This document shows positions 7,290 to 9,796 of a stretch of DNA of 9,796 bases, one piece after another. The notes under the pieces are model-generated. The model searched no databases. It was not told where the DNA came from and was given only the letters and a program-made list of their open reading frames with translations. How positions within the stretch are numbered: the stretch's first letter is position 1; each line of letters begins with the position of its first letter. The position numbers and the translations under genes are program-made. Origin of the DNA: Omnitrophica WOR_2 bacterium RIFCSPLOWO2_12_FULL_51_24 (GTDB lineage Bacteria > Omnitrophota > Gorgyraeia > Pluralincolimonadales > Pluralincolimonadaceae); NCBI GenBank assembly GCA_001805885.1, contig MHHC01000003.1, positions 1-9,796 on the forward strand, in the 5' to 3' direction.

Positions 7290-7393
7290 ACGCGGGAGGA
7301 TGGGTATTTATCGCGCTTTCATGGGGCTTTATAATAGGGCTATGTGTCTATTGCTTCTGTAAAATATTCTCAAAGAAGTCAGGCCTTGACTAA
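7286..7393 (+). CDS. Small single-span membrane protein, probable MetS-like accessory subunit of the NSS symporter
   Basis: A 35-residue protein starting at ATG 7286, in an ATGA overlap with the symporter stop and preceded by GGAGG. It has a short polar N terminus (MNAGG), one hydrophobic helix (about 6-25: WVFIALSWGFIIGLCVYCFC) and a lysine-containing tail (KIFSKKSGLD), so the tail is probably cytoplasmic by the positive-inside rule. This architecture and position match the small subunits encoded directly after NSS transporters; MetS of the Corynebacterium glutamicum MetPS methionine/alanine importer is the characterised example. Three cysteines (20, 23, 25) cluster at the end of the helix. 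The open frame continues upstream to 7208 inside the symporter gene, but that version would have an unrelated basic N terminus and no SD. Function is inferred from context and shape, not from clear sequence identity. Confidence 0.72.
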   Translation: MNAGGWVFIALSWGFIIGLCVYCFCKIFSKKSGLD

Positions 7394-7412
7394 ATGAACC
7401 GTACCTTTTTTA

Positions 7413-7441
7413 TTGACACCGAAGTTTCTTTTCTTTATAAT
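7413..7441 (+). promoter_or_regulatory. Consensus sigma-70 promoter for the octaheme cytochrome gene
   Basis: TTGACA at 7413-7418 and TATAAT at 7436-7441 are both perfect hexamers separated by the ideal 17 nt. Transcription normally starts about 7 nt past the -10 box, which here is base 7448, the A of the cytochrome ATG. This gives an independent and potentially leaderless transcript. A T6 run (7406-7411) sits just upstream. Confidence 0.85.
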
Positions 7442-7447
7442 CACGCG

Positions 7448-8758
7448 ATGATAAGAAAAACATTTATCCTTTTCCTATTAGTATCATTCATATTTTTGCA
7501 GCCACCGGTTTTTGCCGAGAAAGAACAACCAAAACAGAAACAACCTAAAAAAGAGACCTGCGTCTCCTGCCATAGCAAAGTCTCGCCCGGCATCGTAAAA
7601 CAATGGCAAGAGAGTAAGCACGGAAAAATGGATTTGAACTGCGCTGTTTGCCATTCTGCGAATGAAGGCGAAGTAGATGCGTTTAAACACTACGATGAGT
7701 GGATATCCGCGATTCCCACTCCGAACGATTGCGCCGCTTGCCACGAGAAAGAGGTAAAGGAATTTTCAAAGAGCCATCACGCAAAAGCAGCGCAGTTTAT
7801 CGGTTCCTTGGATAATCTACTGGGAGAAGTTGTGGAAGGCGGTCCATCCGCGAATTTGGGTTGTCGCCAATGCCACGGCAGCGAAGTCAAGGTATTGAAG
7901 GACGGAAAATTAGACCATGCGACTTGGCCTAATACCGGGATAGGCAGGGTAAATCCCGACGGTAGCAAGGGGTCATGTTCCGCTTGTCATTATCGCCACA
8001 CATTTTCGGTTGCGCAGGCACGACAGCCGGAAAACTGCGGAAAATGCCATATGGGTCCCGACCATCCGCAAGCGGAGATTTATAATGAATCGAAGCATGG
8101 CGTGCTATTCCGGGCTTTTATAAAAGACATGAATTTAGAAAACGATGCGGATAAATGGATCGCCGGAAAGGATTATCTATCTCCGACCTGCGCATCCTGT
8201 CATATGAGCGCAACGCCGACTCAGCCGGTTACTCACGATGTCGGCGATAGGATTTCGTGGACGCTTAGGCCGGTTATCTCAACCAAGTTAGAGGATTGGC
8301 AAAAACGGCGAGAGTCGATGAAAGATGTTTGCCGCCAATGTCACGGCCCGGCTCAGGTTGAGAATTTCTACCAACAATATGATGAGGCGGTAACATTGTA
8401 TAACGAGAAATTCGCAAAGCCGGCGAAGGCGATAATGGATAAATTATACGAGTCCGGAAAACTTACCAAGACGCCGTTCGACGAGAAACTCGAATGGATT
8501 TATTACGAATTGTGGCACCACGAAGGACGGCGCGCGCGTATGGGCGCATCGATGCAGGGTCCGGATTTCGTCCAATGGCACGGTTTCTATGAAGTCGCCA
8601 AGCACTTCTATTTCGAATTCCTACCGGGAGTAAAGGAAAAAGATCCTAAATTAGTCGACGAGGTCTTGAATAAAGATGAGCACCGTTGGATAAAAGGTTT
8701 AAGCAGGGAAGATATCAAAAAGAACCTCGAGTTCTATAAAGGCCGCTACAAACAATAG
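7448..8758 (+). CDS. Octaheme c-type cytochrome of the hydroxylamine oxidoreductase (HAO) family, exported
   Basis: A 436-residue protein with a Sec signal peptide (MIRK, then a hydrophobic core, PPVFA cleavage site near residue 23). Eight CxxCH heme-binding motifs begin at Cys 38, 65, 95, 139, 177, 197, 248 and 295. The stretch WPNTGIGRVNPDG (about 160-172), CSACHYRHTFSVAQARQPENCGKCHMGPDHPQ with its Asp-His pair, and the C-terminal HHEGRRARMG and QWHGFYEVAKHFY segments are typical of HAO relatives. There is no membrane anchor, so the protein should be soluble in the periplasm. HAO homologues oxidise hydroxylamine or hydrazine, or work reductively on nitrite/hydroxylamine; direction cannot be read here. 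The frame extends back to ATG 7394, but those 18 residues overlap the promoter and would bury the signal peptide, so 7448 is preferred. No NapC/NrfH-type partner or cytochrome c maturation gene is adjacent. Confidence 0.9.
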   Translation: MIRKTFILFLLVSFIFLQPPVFAEKEQPKQKQPKKETCVSCHSKVSPGIVKQWQESKHGKMDLNCAVCHSANEGEVDAFKHYDEWISAIPTPNDCAACHEKEVKEFSKSHHAKAAQFIGSLDNLLGEVVEGGPSANLGCRQCHGSEVKVLKDGKLDHATWPNTGIGRVNPDGSKGSCSACHYRHTFSVAQARQPENCGKCHMGPDHPQAEIYNESKHGVLFRAFIKDMNLENDADKWIAGKDYLSPTCASCHMSATPTQPVTHDVGDRISWTLRPVISTKLEDWQKRRESMKDVCRQCHGPAQVENFYQQYDEAVTLYNEKFAKPAKAIMDKLYESGKLTKTPFDEKLEWIYYELWHHEGRRARMGASMQGPDFVQWHGFYEVAKHFYFEFLPGVKEKDPKLVDEVLNKDEHRWIKGLSREDIKKNLEFYKGRYKQ

Positions 8759-8774
8759 CTTGACTAATTTTCCC

Positions 8775-8802
8775 TTGACATTCCTTCGTTTTATGTTATA
8801 AT
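8775..8802 (+). promoter_or_regulatory. Strong extended -10 promoter of the rplM-rpsI operon
   Basis: TTGACA at 8775-8780 and TATAAT at 8797-8802 are both perfect, with a 16-nt spacer. A TGT just before the -10 box (8794-8796) makes it an extended -10. Transcription should begin near 8807-8810, leaving a leader of about 205 nt before rplM. This is what would be expected for a highly expressed ribosomal-protein operon. Confidence 0.88.
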
Positions 8803-8811
8803 TTTTACTTC

Positions 8812-8821
8812 TTAACGTTAA
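8812..8821 (+). repeat. 10-bp perfect palindrome just downstream of the rplM promoter
   Basis: TTAACGTTAA begins about 5 nt after the predicted transcription start. It could be a DNA operator or simply AT-rich leader sequence. No protein can be assigned to it. Confidence 0.35.
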
Positions 8822-8860
8822 CCAAGCCAAGGAAGGCCTAATCCTAAAGGATAGACCCTG

Positions 8861-8944
8861 ATGAATTTGAAGAATTCCTCAGGACTAGTCCTGGGCAATC
8901 TTTTCCCCGAGAAAACCGAAGGTTTTCCGGGACTAAGTCCCTGA
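8861..8944 (+). CDS. Possible 27-residue upstream ORF in the rplM leader
   Basis: ATG 8861 opens a frame of 27 residues ending at TGA 8942-8944, with AAAGGA (8846-8851) 9 nt upstream. The peptide begins MNLKNSSGLVLGN and ends GFPGLSP, and resembles no family I know. It lies across several of the leader hairpins, so its composition may simply reflect RNA structure. If translated, ribosomes passing through it would melt the leader and link translation to folding. The evidence is weak: an SD-like stretch plus a short open frame. Confidence 0.2.
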   Translation: MNLKNSSGLVLGNLFPEKTEGFPGLSP

Positions 8945-8967
8945 AATCGCTTTGCGATTTCTAGGGG
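8878..8967 (+). repeat. Cluster of perfect short palindromes within the leader
   Basis: Four near-perfect inverted repeats sit within 90 bp: AGGACTAGTCCT (8881-8892, a 12-bp palindrome), GAAAACC/GGTTTTC (8911-8927), GGGAC/GTCCC (8929-8941) and GAAATCGC/GCGATTTC (8943-8961). The first and third share GGACTA(A)GTCC and so may be copies of one another. Such clusters can be structural RNA arms or an inserted palindromic element. Confidence 0.6.
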
Positions 8968-9013
8968 CAGATTGACCAGGGCCTTCCTAATCCCCTTAAA
9001 GGAAGGGTCTTAG

Positions 9014-9433
9014 ATGGTGAAAAAGGAAGAAAAAATACAGGAAAAATGGTTTATTGTGGATGCCGACGGCAAGGTCTTGGGAAGGCTTGCCGTGGCAGTC
9101 GCACGCGTACTTTACGGAAAACATAAGCCCACGTTCCGCAGGGACTTAGATACCGGGGACGGCGTAGTTGTCGTAAATGCCGCCAAGATAAAAGTGACCG
9201 GGAATAAATTGAAGGCAAAAGAATATGACTGGTATTCAGGCTATCCCGGCGGCAGGAGATCCGAGATGTTAGAGGACCTGCTCGTGAGGAAGCCGGAATA
9301 TGTCATTACCCACGCGGTGAAGGGCATGCTTCCTAAGAACAAGGTAGGAAAGCACGCGTTGGGCAAGTTGAGAGTATTCGCGGGCAAGGAACATAACCTG
9401 TCCGCCCAAAAACCGGAACCTTTAAAGGTCTGA
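9014..9433 (+). CDS. rplM: 50S ribosomal protein L13
   Basis: A 139-residue L13, the expected family length. The protein binds 23S rRNA domain II and is an early assembly protein of the large subunit. Diagnostic segments are KWFIVDADGKVLGRLA (11-26), the LYGKHKPTF stretch (33-41), DTGDGVVVVNAAKIKVTGNK, YSGYPGGRR (74-82), VKGMLPKNKVG (102-112) and the C-terminal VFAGKEHNLSAQKPE. ATG 9014 has AAGGA (8999-9003) about 10 nt upstream. The SD lies in the 3' strand of a potential sequestering hairpin, so this gene is probably regulated at translation initiation through its leader. rpsI follows 11 nt after the stop, the standard bacterial rplM-rpsI arrangement. Confidence 0.98.
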   Translation: MVKKEEKIQEKWFIVDADGKVLGRLAVAVARVLYGKHKPTFRRDLDTGDGVVVVNAAKIKVTGNKLKAKEYDWYSGYPGGRRSEMLEDLLVRKPEYVITHAVKGMLPKNKVGKHALGKLRVFAGKEHNLSAQKPEPLKV

Positions 9434-9444
9434 TCAGGAGCAAG

Positions 9445-9796
9445 ATGGAAGCGCAGGCATTATTTCAGGGAACAGGAAGAAGGAAAGAGTCGACGGCTAG
9501 GGTCATATTGAGACCCGGCTCCGGCCAGATACTCGTCAATAAGAGGGCACTCGATAATTATTTTCCGAGGGAGACGCTCAGGATGGTGCTTAAAGAGCCG
9601 CTTGATGTAACACAGACAGCAGCCAAATACGACGTCTTTGTCAACGTCGAAGGCGGCGGCGTGTCAAGCCAGGCGGGCGCTGTGCGTTTGGGCATTGCAC
9701 GCGCTCTTCTTAAGGCGGACTCTAACTTCCGCTCGGCTCTCCGCGGCCGCGGTCTCTTGACCCGCGATCCGCGCATGAAAGAGCGCAAAAAGTACG
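9445..9796 (+). CDS. rpsI: 30S ribosomal protein S9, 3'-truncated by the window edge
   Basis: The frame is open from ATG 9445 to the end of the window, 117 complete codons, against about 130 for a full S9. AGGAG (9436-9440) lies 4 nt upstream. The N terminus contains the family motif GTGRRKESTARVIL. The centre has VNVEGGGVSSQAGAVRLGIARALL, and the visible end LLTRDPRMKERKKY is the conserved approach to the C-terminal tail, whose last residues reach the P-site tRNA and are missing here. Cotranscription with rplM is near certain given the 11-nt spacing. Nothing in the visible part is unusual. Confidence 0.97.
   Translation, partial: MEAQALFQGTGRRKESTARVILRPGSGQILVNKRALDNYFPRETLRMVLKEPLDVTQTAAKYDVFVNVEGGGVSSQAGAVRLGIARALLKADSNFRSALRGRGLLTRDPRMKERKKY

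Larger units (their letters stand above)
8829..9006 (+). promoter_or_regulatory. Shine-Dalgarno mimic and competing helices controlling rplM translation
   Basis: AAGGAAGG occurs at 8829-8836 and again at 8999-9006, where it is the rplM ribosome-binding site. Both copies can pair with CCUUCC at 8982-8987. In one fold the 5' copy takes it through a 9-bp helix, leaving the SD free. In the other, CCUUCCU (8982-8988) pairs with AGGAAGG (9000-9006) in a 7-bp hairpin that hides the SD. The exclusivity follows directly from the sequence. That it works as a switch, and that L13 or S9 is the ligand, is inference. Confidence 0.6.
8807..9013 (+). ncRNA. Highly structured 5' leader of rplM, candidate ribosomal-protein autoregulatory RNA
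   Basis: About 205 nt between the promoter and the rplM ATG is filled with self-complementary segments. A long closing helix pairs AGGAAGGCC (8830-8838) with GGCCUUCCU (8980-8988). Inside it I see hairpins at 8841-8852 (AUCC/GGAU) and 8857-8883 (CCUGA-u-GAAUU against AAUUC-c-UCAGG). A second long-range helix pairs CCUGG and AAUC (8890-8900) with GAUU and CCAGG (8970-8980). CCCC (8905-8908) with GGGG (8964-8967) then closes a junction of three hairpins: 8911-8927 (GAAAACC/GGUUUUC), 8929-8941 (GGGAC/GUCCC) and 8943-8961 (GAAAUCGC/GCGAUUUC). No U-run follows any hairpin, so control would act on translation, not termination. I do not recognise a named Rfam family. The pairing is hand-derived, with no energy calculation or covariation. 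Confidence 0.7.

Noticed and set aside
7377..7411. Possible rho-independent terminator after the symporter operon (AGTCA/TGACT hairpin and a T6 run)
   Set aside because: The stem is only 5 bp (7377-7381 with 7387-7391) and AU-containing, and the T-run starts about 14 nt beyond it, too far for a canonical intrinsic terminator.
7394..7447. N-terminal extension of the cytochrome from ATG 7394, which directly follows the previous stop
   Set aside because: The 18 extra residues would precede and bury the signal peptide, there is no good SD, and the segment is occupied by a perfect -35/-10 promoter. Translation from 7394 on a read-through mRNA cannot be wholly excluded.
8759..8774. Second TTGACT hexamer upstream of the rplM promoter
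   Set aside because: TTGACT at 8760-8765 has no plausible -10 box at 16-18 nt spacing, so it is probably coincidental.
8807..9013. Leader considered as SRP RNA, tmRNA, RNase P RNA or 6S RNA
   Set aside because: None of the expected landmarks is seen: no SRP GGAAG/GCAGCC tetraloop domain, no tRNA-like ends, no RNase P conserved core, and the fold is a multibranched domain, not a 6S-type rod.
1..9796. Search for CRISPR arrays, insertion sequences, tRNA genes and defence or toxin-antitoxin modules
   Set aside because: No regularly spaced repeats, transposase or recombinase frames, tRNA cloverleaf or T-loop sequences, or defence-type genes were seen. All coding space is accounted for by metabolic, transport, cytochrome and ribosomal genes.

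Overview
This 9.8-kb window comes from a bacterium with a Gram-negative-type envelope. It encodes ribosomal proteins L13 and S9 in the bacterial arrangement, a bacterial TruA, and a periplasmic multiheme cytochrome with a cleavable signal peptide. Every gene is on the + strand, packing is extremely tight, and AUA (Ile) and AGG (Arg) codons are used freely. The amino-acid genes resemble those of uncultivated phyla such as Omnitrophota or of deltaproteobacterial relatives. That placement is an impression from the sequence, not a demonstrated assignment.

Region 1 (1-7393) is one uninterrupted gene train: thiG (5' end cut off), a short ArgA-like N-acetyltransferase, leuC, leuD, leuB, asd, truA, an NSS-family Na+/amino-acid symporter, and a 35-residue single-span membrane protein. 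Gene junctions range from a 25-bp overlap to a 10-bp gap, and three are ATGA overlaps. The content is thiamine thiazole synthesis, probable arginine entry, the leucine-type 2-oxoacid chain-elongation steps, the aspartate-semialdehyde branch point, tRNA pseudouridylation and amino-acid uptake. No promoter for it is visible, so it must lie upstream of the window. The last two genes look like a two-part transporter of the MetP/MetS kind.

Region 2 (7394-8758) holds one gene for an eight-heme c-type cytochrome of the hydroxylamine oxidoreductase (HAO) family. It has its own perfect-consensus promoter (TTGACA, 17 nt, TATAAT). The promoter lies so close that the predicted transcription start is the A of the start codon, which suggests a leaderless mRNA. 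No redox-partner gene is seen beside it.

Region 3 (8759-9796) is the rplM-rpsI ribosomal-protein operon, with rpsI cut off at the right edge. A strong extended -10 promoter is followed by a leader of about 205 nt that is unusually rich in perfect stem-loops. Its start carries a copy of the rplM Shine-Dalgarno segment, AAGGAAGG. Both copies can pair with the same CCUUCC, giving two mutually exclusive folds, one of which hides the ribosome-binding site. This is the best candidate in the window for an undescribed regulatory RNA, probably an L13 or S9 autoregulatory leader.
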